A DNA stretch of 64,000 bases, taken from assembly GCF_001042905.1 (NCBI RefSeq), contig NZ_JYLB01000015.1, forward strand, positions 1 to 64,000, read 5' to 3'. The DNA is from Pseudomonas lini (GTDB lineage: Bacteria; Pseudomonadota; Gammaproteobacteria; Pseudomonadales; Pseudomonadaceae). Each line of letters opens with the position of its first letter. Positions within the stretch are counted from its first letter, which is position 1. This document shows, piece by piece, positions 8,466-16,600 of the stretch. Under the pieces are notes generated by a model that ran no database searches, was not told where the DNA came from, and worked only from the letters and a program-made list of their open reading frames with translations. A program made the translations under genes and the position numbers.

Positions 8466-9113
8466 ATGATGAAGAAAATGCCTCCCGCTATACGGGATCA
8501 TGCATTGCAGATTGCGAATCACGAAATGGGGCACTACGTGGTTGCCCGAGCCTTGGGCTTTGAAACGGGTGATGTGACGCTGAAAGTCACCATGGACTTG
8601 AGGCATCAGGCCGGGGCTTCCATTATCTTGACGCGGTCAATTTCCTCGATAGAAGAAATGAAGGAACATTTGGAAGGTCGGTTGATAGTCCTTTTTGCTG
8701 GCGCTATGAGTCAGACCTTACCTGCAAAGCATTCAGCCAGGAAACTCGTCGATAAAACGAAAGCGACAGCCATCCTGAATGGAGAACTTGGGGCGGAACA
8801 GGATTACGCAAAAGTAAGGGAGTTACGGCACTTGTTGCGAAATATCTCCTACCCCGATACGGATCCAGCGTCGTCCGAGCGCATAACTGCCGAGCTTAAA
8901 GAGATTACTGATCGTGTGTGGTTGCGGACCCAACAAATCGTAGAGGCATTGGCCGACACGATTACCGGCTTGGGCGCGGCGCTGGTAGACGGCATGGTCA
9001 TTGTGGAGCAGTGGGGGCGGCCGGCGGATACTTATGAAGTCGTGTTGACGGGGGAAATGCTTGAGCGGTTGCGGCCTGTGCAAGCCATTCCATCGTTGAG
9101 TGTTTGGGCCTGA
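8466..9113 (+). CDS. Stand-alone M41-like (FtsH peptidase-type) zinc metallopeptidase
   Basis: About 215 residues. The zinc motif HEMGH is at 19-23 in an IANHEMGHYVVARALG context resembling the FtsH peptidase segment. A later GAEQDYAKVREL supplies an acidic residue (D113) where M41 enzymes have their third zinc ligand (GASNDI-type). No AAA+ ATPase domain or membrane segment is present, so this is a peptidase domain alone. The start is ambiguous among clustered ATGs at 8457, 8460, 8466 and 8469; 8466 is best spaced (9 nt) from GGGAG. Function is unknown. It is an isolated plus-strand gene in the accessory region, ending 19 bp from the convergent LuxR gene. Confidence 0.75.
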   Translation: MMKKMPPAIRDHALQIANHEMGHYVVARALGFETGDVTLKVTMDLRHQAGASIILTRSISSIEEMKEHLEGRLIVLFAGAMSQTLPAKHSARKLVDKTKATAILNGELGAEQDYAKVRELRHLLRNISYPDTDPASSERITAELKEITDRVWLRTQQIVEALADTITGLGAALVDGMVIVEQWGRPADTYEVVLTGEMLERLRPVQAIPSLSVWA

Positions 9114-9132
9114 AAAGTGCCAGGCGCTGACT

Positions 9133-9924
9133 TCAATTTGTAGGGCAGATATCCTGTTTTGGCATAAAGAATCGAGCAAATAATTCGGGTTGTGATTTGA
9201 TGTTCAATTTAGCGTAAATATTTCGGCGATGAACTTTTATTGTTTCTGCCGACAAGGAAAGTTTTCCTGCTATCTCTTTGTTAGAGAATCCGCTGAGTAA
9301 TAATTGGAGAACGTCCTTTTCGCGCGTTGTTATTTGTGTGCCAAGCTGGAGAATCGTTTCTGGCCATAGAGTCGGTTCTGGGAGATCTTTTTCTACGTCA
9401 ACCTCAAAGCACATGCGTTGATGCATTAATGCAGTTACCCATGGTTTGATAATATCAAGTATTGTTATTTGCTCTTGGTTAAAGCGGGCGTTACTGCCAA
9501 AGGAAATGCATAGCGTTCTATCGGAGTCGAGCTGGACATTGTACTGTGCTTCATCTACAGAAATGTACTGTGCGAAATATTGATGATAGTACTCAGTTTC
9601 AAGGAAGTGCTCGGGTGCAATATCCAGCATATGAAAGAAACCGCTCTGTGGGTTTTCTCGATTAGCTATATAAAATGGATCGAGCATATAAAGTCCCTTC
9701 ACGTAGCGATGAATGAATGCATCTACCTCTTCTGTGTCTGCTACTTCAGGAAGACTAACAACTTGCACTTGTTGATTGCTGAATATTAACACCACCCAGT
9801 TATCGATCTGCACATATTCATTTAAGGTACGAATAAGTGAACTCCAGAATTCTGGGCGATTCAACTGCATGATCAGCTTTCCAATTGATCGATGCCAAGC
9901 CAGGCTATGAAGGTCGAGTGGCAT
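9133..9924 (-). CDS. LuxR-family transcriptional regulator
   Basis: 263 residues. The C-terminal quarter is a clear LuxR/NarL-type helix-turn-helix (TTREKDVLQLLLSGFSNKEI, then ETIKVHRRNIYAKL). The N-terminal ~190 residues look like a small-molecule sensing region with many aromatic residues, but I see no receiver-domain aspartate pattern or acyl-homoserine-lactone signature. Base composition is markedly AT-rich compared with the core genes, suggesting acquisition by transfer. It is divergently arranged with the PotF-like gene at 10064, and the intergenic region has phased direct repeats. Control of that gene is the obvious inference. Confidence 0.85.
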   Translation of the reverse strand: MPLDLHSLAWHRSIGKLIMQLNRPEFWSSLIRTLNEYVQIDNWVVLIFSNQQVQVVSLPEVADTEEVDAFIHRYVKGLYMLDPFYIANRENPQSGFFHMLDIAPEHFLETEYYHQYFAQYISVDEAQYNVQLDSDRTLCISFGSNARFNQEQITILDIIKPWVTALMHQRMCFEVDVEKDLPEPTLWPETILQLGTQITTREKDVLQLLLSGFSNKEIAGKLSLSAETIKVHRRNIYAKLNIKSQPELFARFFMPKQDICPTN

Positions 9925-9947
9925 TTTCTACCCCTTTAGGGTTAGGG

Positions 9948-9995
9948 ATTCGTAGGTCGCGGGTAAGTATTCGTAGGTATTTACTATTCGTCAAT
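9948..9995. promoter_or_regulatory. Phased direct repeats ATTCGTAGGT, candidate LuxR-protein operator
   Basis: ATTCGTAGGT occurs at 9948-9957 and 9969-9978, exactly 21 bp apart (two helical turns), with a partial third copy ATTCGTCAAT at 9986-9995. They lie in the divergent region between the LuxR-type and PotF-like genes, upstream of a TATATT that could be a -10 element near 10002. Function is inferred. Confidence 0.5.
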
Positions 9996-10063
9996 GCCGG
10001 GTATATTCACGATCAGGATTCACGATGGCCATGAGGGCATGTCGTCTTGACAAGGATAGTTGT

Positions 10064-11167
10064 ATGAGCAAATCACCTTTGCGAACCCTTTTTGCAGCCT
10101 CGCTTCTCTGTGCAGGGATCAGCACATCAGTGGGGGCTGTAGAGCCTGGGGTGTATCTGTACAACTGGTTCGGGCTTATCGCACCGGAAACTCCAGAGGA
10201 GTTTGAGCAGGAAACCGGCAGCCGAATTCATATGGATGCGTTCGACAGTGCCGAAATCATGCAGAGTAAAGTGATGGCTGGGCGCACGGGGTATGACGTG
10301 GTTGTGGCTACCTCCAATGTGCTGCCAAGCCTGATCCAGGCGGGAGTACTTCAGCCGTTGGATCGTAATCAACTGAGTAATTTGTCACATATCGATCCTG
10401 ATATTTTGTCCCAGCTAGCGGTCAATGATCCTGGTAACCGCTACGCTGTGCCCTATTTATGGGGTACCACCGGCATTGGTTATGACGTTGCTAAAGTCAA
10501 AGCGGCATTGGGTGATGATGCTCCGGTGAATAGCTGGGATTTGATCTTCAAAGAAGAAAACATCAGCAAACTCAAGTCGTGTGGTGTGGCAATGCTCGAC
10601 TCTCCAAGTGAGATCATTTCGATTGCTTTGCATTACCTTGGGCTCCCTAGCAACAGTAAGAATCCGGATGATTACCAGAAGGCTCAAGCCCTACTGTTAA
10701 AAATCCGTCCCTACGTCCTCTATTTCGACTCATCCAAAATCGACTCTGACCTGGCTGATGGCAATATTTGTGCAGTTGTGGGATGGGCTAATGGTGCCCT
10801 CGCTGCGCAGGCCATCAACGAGAAGGCCAACACTGGACGCAAGATTGCCTACAGCCTTCCTCGCGAGGGAGCGCTGGTTTGGTCGGAAAATCTGGTTCTG
10901 TTAAAAGATGCTCCCCATCCAAAGGAGGGGATGGCGTTTATTAATTATATGTTGCGACCAGAAGTTATTGCCAAGACTTCAAACCACACTCTGTATCCTA
11001 ACGCTAATAAAGATGCCTATGAGTTTGTTGAGCGGAAGCTGCGTGACAATGCTTGGATTTATCCAGACCCAAAGACCGTTGCTACACTTGTTCCACTTGA
11101 GCCGCTGCCATTGAAGTTGGAACGAATCCGCACTCGGATTTGGACCAAAGTGAAGAGTGGTACGTGA
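10064..11167 (+). CDS. PotF-like periplasmic polyamine/amine-binding protein (orphan)
   Basis: 367 residues from the ATG at 10064 (AAGGAT upstream); an in-frame ATG at 10025 would only add a polar extension before the signal peptide. The N-terminus MSKSPLRTLFAASLLCAG is a Sec signal, and the mature protein starts near the VEPGVYLYNWFGLIAPET region seen in spermidine/putrescine-binding proteins (PotF/SpuD class). No ATPase or permease genes accompany it, so it is an orphan component that could lend its ligand to another transporter or to signalling. AT-rich like its divergent LuxR neighbour. The ligand is unknown. Confidence 0.85.
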   Translation: MSKSPLRTLFAASLLCAGISTSVGAVEPGVYLYNWFGLIAPETPEEFEQETGSRIHMDAFDSAEIMQSKVMAGRTGYDVVVATSNVLPSLIQAGVLQPLDRNQLSNLSHIDPDILSQLAVNDPGNRYAVPYLWGTTGIGYDVAKVKAALGDDAPVNSWDLIFKEENISKLKSCGVAMLDSPSEIISIALHYLGLPSNSKNPDDYQKAQALLLKIRPYVLYFDSSKIDSDLADGNICAVVGWANGALAAQAINEKANTGRKIAYSLPREGALVWSENLVLLKDAPHPKEGMAFINYMLRPEVIAKTSNHTLYPNANKDAYEFVERKLRDNAWIYPDPKTVATLVPLEPLPLKLERIRTRIWTKVKSGT

Positions 11168-11226
11168 TCTGACTGGGGTGTCGTCTTTGTTGTTCTATGG
11201 GGGTCTTTATTTTATATGAGGGTGCT

Positions 11227-11412
11227 ATGGGGATTTACAGAGAAATTAAAAGCGAAATTAAAGAGTTGGTAGTGCTGATAAAAATGACTGAGCGATATGA
11301 AGCGCTCATTGCAAATGGCTTTATGTCGCTGGATAACCAGTCAATTGTCTTTAATGATCAGCGGTTGAGCCGTATTGAAGAATTGCTCCGTAAGTATGAT
11401 GTGAGTTTATAA
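11227..11412 (+). CDS. Small hypothetical protein (61 aa)
   Basis: 61 codons from the ATG at 11227 (GAGGG just upstream); an in-frame ATG at 11197 is possible. The product is highly charged and predicted helical (MGIYREIKSEIKELVVLIK...), with no signal or membrane segment and no family I recognise. It follows the PotF-like gene by 59 bp and shares its AT-rich composition, so it may be co-transcribed. Confidence 0.5.
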   Translation: MGIYREIKSEIKELVVLIKMTERYEALIANGFMSLDNQSIVFNDQRLSRIEELLRKYDVSL

Positions 11413-11431
11413 TTTAAAAGGAGGTTGATCT

Positions 11432-11590
11432 ATTTCGGTTTGGCCTGCACGTGGCTTTTCTGGATTTTTCGGCTTGCCAATTTGGAGCACTGGTAATCAC
11501 GTAGGGAGCAAGAGCAGCCCTTATCAACCGACTGACTTAGGGGTTGTCACAGAGGTTCTAGGGAAGGAGAAAAATCATGTACCAGGGTGA
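11432..11590 (+). CDS. Possible 52-aa ORF with an ATT start behind a perfect Shine-Dalgarno
   Basis: A full AGGAGG (11419-11424) sits seven bases before ATT at 11432. The frame stays open for 52 codons (ISVWPARGFSGFFGLPIW..., rich in Gly and aromatics) and ends at 11590, overlapping the next gene's start. ATT initiation is rare, though known for infC. The alternative is a gene whose ATG has mutated, or chance. No homology recognised. Confidence 0.25.
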   Translation: MSVWPARGFSGFFGLPIWSTGNHVGSKSSPYQPTDLGVVTEVLGKEKNHVPG

Positions 11591-11822
11591 TTGCCAGTGC
11601 TACTTGGAGTCGGATGAATACAAAGCCTACAAGGAAATTGAGGAGCAGATTGGCCACTGCGCGCCCGAACAAGCCTGGGCCATGTACTACGTCTCGGTCG
11701 GGATGGTGCGTGAAAACATCGCCTTGGCGGTGATGGAGCACATCGCCAGGGGTAACAAGGCACTGCTTGTTGAGTTCCCCGAACTTGCACCGGCTGACCA
11801 GGGAGTTCACGAATCGAGCTAA
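11577..11822 (+). CDS. Small hypothetical protein (81 aa)
   Basis: 81 residues with a strong ribosome site (GGAAGGAGA) seven bases before the ATG at 11577. Acidic, with three Cys and a repeated Tyr/Glu pattern (MYQGDCQCYLESDEYKAYKE...), and no signal peptide or membrane helix. I do not recognise the family. GC content is higher than in the genes immediately upstream, so the AT-rich segment appears to end near here. Confidence 0.6.
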   Translation: MYQGDCQCYLESDEYKAYKEIEEQIGHCAPEQAWAMYYVSVGMVRENIALAVMEHIARGNKALLVEFPELAPADQGVHESS

Positions 11823-12312
11823 GGCGGATCACGCAAGCCTTTACAGCGAAGGAGTCACCAGTCTTCGCCCACGATCTTCTGTAGTGCCCCCGGGCTAATT
11901 CTCTCGCAGCTCCAAACCACGTTCCATTCACAGATCGAGCAGCAAAACGCGGCTTGGCCTAAGGCATGCGTATAGTCTGACTTAAAAGGTTGGCGATTGC
12001 GGTGACCTTTCATGTGCGCTAGATCCGTGCTGTCTAGGATCAGAATTACGCCGCGCCCGCAGAGTTGGCGAGGCTGGTCAATGTGGCATTACACATTTCC
12101 GACTGCACCTGGCCTGCGTTACAGCCGCCACCCATCATTTAACAGTGATTTTGGCGGCATCTAACCTACGTTAGGAGTTACCAGTATGTTCAAAGTGACC
12201 CCCATCCGCCGGCAAGGTCCAACGCTAAGATCATCGATCAACGCGCTGTTGATCGACTGTTGTCCCATATGATTTTGGGTCAGAGACGGCACCGAGAAAT
12301 CGTGCCAGGGCT
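11823..12312. other. Gene-poor stretch with ORF fragments
   Basis: No intact gene is evident. On the minus strand a frame without a start runs from about 12089 to a stop at 11855 (contains ILILDSTDLAHMKGHRNR); an internal ATG at 12013 would give 52 residues. I cannot place it. It may be the tail of a decayed gene. At 12186 a frameshifted gene remnant starts on the plus strand (listed separately). Confidence 0.5.
12186..12303 (+). pseudogene. Frameshifted, truncated remnant of a small Pseudomonas protein (MFKVTPNPP-type, DUF6124-like)
   Basis: ATG at 12186 follows TAGGAG. The first codons read MFKVTP, the characteristic start of a small Pseudomonas family that continues MFKVTPNPP. Here the frame breaks after MFKVTP and stops at 12270. 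Restoring one missing A at about 12204 gives MFKVTPNPPARSNAKIIDQR and then AVDRLLSHMIL, which looks like that family's N-terminal region. The remaining C-terminal part is absent. Family identity is from memory. Confidence 0.5.
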
Positions 12313-12555
12313 TCAGTCCCCCTCCGTGAACCGCCGCCGCGTCAGGAAAAGCACCACGCCCAGCGGCACGGCCAGCAGTGCTAGCAGCTCCAGTTCAAAG
12401 CCCAGCACCTGCTGCTCACCAACCTTGAAGATGCTGACCAAGCCCGTTGCCAGCAGCGCCAAACCCAGCCACTTGCGCAGCGTGTATGGTTTCAGAAACT
12501 GAACGAGGATCGCGCCCAGCACCAGAAGGACGACAGTTTGCATGATGTAGGGCAT
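12313..12555 (-). CDS. Small membrane protein (80 aa), hypothetical
   Basis: 80 residues with two strong hydrophobic segments (about 5-20 and 54-72), a third weaker one between (28-45), and a basic tail TRRRF. GAGGAAC precedes the ATG at 12555. It begins 10 bp after the stop of the 166-aa gene on the same strand, so the two form a cassette. No family recognised. The pairing of a small membrane protein with a Gly-rich protein recalls toxin/partner or secretion pairs, but nothing in the sequence proves this. Confidence 0.6.
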   Translation of the reverse strand: MPYIMQTVVLLVLGAILVQFLKPYTLRKWLGLALLATGLVSIFKVGEQQVLGFELELLALLAVPLGVVLFLTRRRFTEGD

Positions 12556-12565
12556 GTGCAGTTCC

Positions 12566-13066
12566 TCAGACCTTGATGACCAGCGTCACGACAGAGCGCT
12601 GTGGGCCAATCCCGCCATGGACCTCTCCCTCGATGCTGACCAGCACGTCACCTGCATGCAGGTTCGGCAGGGCCCCTTTGAGGTACCAGTTGACACCTGT
12701 CGTCACGACTGCACCTGAAGCCCAGCCAATGAGCGGCCCGCCCAACGCACCTACCCTCCCGGCAACGCCACCTGAGGCCGCAGCAATTCCCTTGGCGACG
12801 TTGCCGCGCATAGTGCTGATAGCATCGGCCTGCTGCCGGGTCAGGGGATTGGAAATGCAGACTGTCAGCAGGCATGGCAGGTTTCGAGCCTGCATTCGGT
12901 CGTACATATCGACGACCATGCTGTTGACTTGGTAATGGGCGCGTTTCGCTTCGCTAAAGTGCAGCTCGCGCAGGCGACCTCGGTCGCTTTCCATGAGGGT
13001 GATTTGAGACAGATTGAAGACGATCCCTTCCTCGGACCTGTACTGCGTGGTCTTCTCGAACTTCAT
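12566..13066 (-). CDS. Hypothetical protein with a Gly/Ala-rich central segment (166 aa)
   Basis: 166 residues from the ATG at 13066 (GGAT upstream); an ATG four codons earlier at 13078 lacks a site. Residues ~1-85 are charged and mixed. Residues ~90-128 are Gly/Ala-rich and weakly hydrophobic with a glycine-zipper look (GGVAGRVGALGGPLIGWASG). The end (GDVLVSIEGEVHGG...) is beta-like. There is no signal peptide. Such central segments occur in membrane-inserting or pore-forming proteins, but I cannot assign a family. It is followed after 10 bp by the small membrane protein gene. Confidence 0.55.
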   Translation of the reverse strand: MKFEKTTQYRSEEGIVFNLSQITLMESDRGRLRELHFSEAKRAHYQVNSMVVDMYDRMQARNLPCLLTVCISNPLTRQQADAISTMRGNVAKGIAAASGGVAGRVGALGGPLIGWASGAVVTTGVNWYLKGALPNLHAGDVLVSIEGEVHGGIGPQRSVVTLVIKV

Positions 13067-13078
13067 GCGCGTATCCAT

Positions 13079-13495
13079 TCGTGCAAAAAGACGATGATCT
13101 TCTACAAGCGGTGACTAAGATGCAAACGGTCTTTGATGTGTGGACTCCTTCTCACCGTTGACTGTGGTTCGCACGTTCAGTCTAACGATTAAGCTAAGGG
13201 GCGCGAGGCACGCGGTCCCGAGTGAGCGAGGCGAACGTATTTTGATACGCTTTACTTAAGGTAAGCACTTAACTGCTCTGCAATCTTTTTAAGCGCTTTT
13301 GACTCTCTCAACCCATCTTTAGGAGACGCGACAGGGGTGACGGCAAGCCCGACTGCGGTAAAGATTCAGGGTAGCAGGACACCACCTATTCGCCATTAGC
13401 TTGTCGGCTCGTAGCCCAGCACGGCGGAATCTGCGTCCCGACAGGTGGCAGGCCCGCCTTACAGACTTTATATAGGTACGAAAACCTGTACCCAA
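13079..13495. other. Gene-poor stretch beside tRNA-Ile, with a possible gene tail
   Basis: No complete gene is seen. On the minus strand a 37-codon open stretch (13365-13252) without a start codon ends KDGLRESKALKKIAEQLSAY then LK-stop, with the composition of a real C-terminus. It could be the tail of a deleted gene. Lying against the 3' end of a tRNA gene, it is where an integrated element would leave debris. Confidence 0.35.
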
Positions 13496-13530
13496 CAAAA
13501 AAGGCCTACGCCGTTAAGCGTAAGCCTTTG
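13496..13530 (-). terminator. Terminator after tRNA-Ile
   Basis: Minus-strand hairpin AAGGCTTACGC, loop TTAACG, GCGTAGGCCTT (one wobble), followed by a T run (13496-13502 complement). It is placed just after the tRNA CCA end. Confidence 0.8.
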
Positions 13531-13537
13531 ATTTGTT

Positions 13538-13614
<77 letters not shown>

Positions 13615-13629
13615 TCAGTAGGCCGCGGA

Positions 13630-16600
13630 TTATAGCGATGGTTTCTCGGCTGTGCTATCCGAAAAATCCAATATGGCTGTACGAAGAAACGTCGCGGCGA
13701 ATTCGTCCGGTGGCAAGGGCAGGCTGACGATGTAACCCTGGATCTGTTCACAGCCCTCCGCAGCCAGGAATTGCTGCTGGGCCTGGGTTTCGACGCCCTC
13801 GGCGATGACGGTGAATTGCATGCTGCGGCCCAGGGCGATGATTGCGCGAACAATGGCCGCGTCGTGTGGGTCGTCCGGCAGGCCGCGGACGAACGATTGG
13901 TCGATCTTGAGGATGTCCAGCGGCAGGCGTTTGAGGTAGCTCAGGGACGAATAACCGGTGCCGAAATCGTCGATTGCCAGTTGCACACCCAGGCGTTTGA
14001 GTTGATGCAGCACCGCTAGCGCTTCTTCGGCCTGACTCATGATGAAGTTTTCAGTGATTTCCAGTTGCAGGAAGCCGGGTTTGAGGTGGTTGTCCTTGAG
14101 CAATTGCTCGATCCGGCCAAGCAGGTTCGGCTGACGCAGTTGAGCGCCCGCAAGGTTGACTGAGAGTGGGCCCAGGCACTCATAGACCTGATTCCACTCG
14201 TACATCTGTCGGCAGGCGGTCTCAAGTACCCAATCGCCGATTTGCAGGATCATGCCGTTTTCTTCGGCCAAGGGAATGAAGTGCTCGGGGGGTACATCGC
14301 CGAAGTTGGGGTGACGCCAGCGAATCAGCGCTTCTGCGCCCACCACTCGATGATCGTCCAGACTGATTTTGGGTTGGTAGTACAAAAACAGCTCATTACG
14401 CTCGATGGCGCGCCGCAGTTCATGTTCCAGCGCCACGCGCTCGCTGGCTTGGGCGGTGAGGTCGCGGGTGTAGCTTTCAACCCGGTTACGGCCCTTGGCC
14501 TTGGAGCGATACATCGCAGCATCGGCGTTCTTGACCAGTGTGGCGACGTCGCAGCCGTCCTTGGGGTAGAGGCTGGTGCCGATGCTGGCGCTGATGAAAA
14601 ACTCGTGCTCGCCGGCCTGGAAAGGGGCGGAGAAGCAATTGAGGAGCTTGGTGGCGATGTTGTCGGCATCGCTGGACTGTTGCAGGCCGGGGAGCAGGAT
14701 GATGAATTCGTCGCCACCCAGCCGCGCTACGGTGTCGATATCGCGCAACTGTTCCTTGAGGCGCACGGCGATGCCTTTGAGCAGCAGGTCGCCGACCGGG
14801 TGACCGAGGCTGTCGTTGATGTGTTTGAAGCGGTCCAGGTCGAGGAACAGCACCGCGCCTTGGCCCCCGTTTTCCTGCTGATTGTTCAGTGCGCTCAGCA
14901 GTCGGCTTTCGAACAGCGTGCGGTTTGGCAGGCCGGTCAGCGGGTCGTGGTGCGCCTGGTAGTCGAGTTTGGCCTGCGCGTGCTTGAGGCTGGAAATATC
15001 CGCGAACACCGCAACAAAGTGGGTGATGAATTTATCCCGGTTGCGCACTGCGCTGATGGTCAGCCAGCTCGGGTAGAGCTCGCCATTCTTGCGCCGGTTG
15101 GAAATCTCGCCTTGCCAATGACCGTCGGCGGTCAATTGATGCCACATCGCCGCATAAAATGCGCTGTCATGCAGGCCCGAGGCGAGCAAGCGAGGGGTAT
15201 GGCCCAGCGCTTCGCTCTCGCTGTAGCCAGTAATTTCGGTGAATGCACGATTGACTGCGCTGATGTGCTGCTGGGTGTCAGTGATCAATACACCCTCGGC
15301 AGTGCTCTCGAACACCGTGGCGGCCTGCTGCAGTTTCTCCTGCATCAAGTGTCGCTCGGTAATATCCCGGGCGATGGTCAGCATGCAGTCCTCATCGCCG
15401 ATGGGCAACGGCCTGCTTGAAACCTCACAGAGCCGGATTTGCCCGTCTTTGCGGCGGATGTGGCAACTGAAGTCGCGGACGAAACCATCCCGGTGCAACA
15501 GCTCGAGCATCTGTTTGCGCTCGTTGAGATTGACCCAGATCCCCAGGTCCAGGGCCGACCGATCCACGGACATCGCGCTATTGAAACCGGTAATACGGCT
15601 GAAGCCTTCGTTGACTTCCAACAGCAAGCCGTCGCTCTGCCGGGACAGGAGCAAGCCGTCGGGGGAGGCATGAAAGGCCTTGGCGAACTTCTCTTCGGAG
15701 GTTTGCAGCTGCTGCTGGGTTTCCTTGAGTTGACTGATGTCCCGCACGACGACCACCAGGGCCGGGGTGGTATCGAGATCGAAAGGCTCGGCGGATATCA
15801 GGCCAGTAAACACCTGGCCATTGCTGCGGCGAAAGGGCATCTCCAGATTGCGGATGCTGCCTGCCTGCAAGCGCTGCAACAAACCCGGCCCCACGCCGGG
15901 TACGCCCCAGATGTTCAGGTCGGTGGCGGTCTGGCCTATGACGTCTTCGGCCTTGAGGCCGATTTGTTCTTCGAACGCTTCGTTGACTTCCAGCAGGCAG
16001 CCGTCAGAAAGCCGCGCAATTACCAGAATATCCGGGCATTGCTGGAATACCGACGCGAACTTCTGTTCCGACAGGCGCAGCGCCTCTTCGGTGCGCTTGG
16101 CTTCGCTGATGTCGATCATCAGCCCGCGCAGTACCGGTTCATGGGCGTGCTCGATCAGGCTGACGATATCGCGGACCCACAGGCAGCGGCCATCAGCGGT
16201 GATGACCCGGTAATCGACGCTGTGATCGCGCCCGGCCGCCACTTCACGGTCGCAGAAGGTCTGGGCCCGGGTCAGATCCGCGGGGTGGATGATGTTGCGC
16301 CAGAAGCCCGGAATCAGCCAATGGGGCAGGGGATAACCGAGGAGGTCCTGAGCGTGAGGTGACACATAACTGTAGGTGTAGTCGCTGATCCGGGCTTCCC
16401 AGGCAATGGCGGAAAGACTCTCCACCAGCCCGCGGTAATGGTATTCGCTGCTGCGCAGCTCCTGTTCCAGAGCGACCCGGCGGGCAATTTCCGAACTGAG
16501 TCGACGGTTGATCCGGATAACCACTGCCAGCACGATCATCAGAAACAGTAATCCTGGCAGGCCGTAACTCAGTGCGTCCAGCCAGAAGGTTCGATGGTCC

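Noticed and set aside
8264..13537. Direct repeat of the tRNA-Ile 3' end marking an integrated element
   Set aside because: By eye I found no second copy of the T-arm/acceptor sequence and no integrase, so an intact element is not supported.
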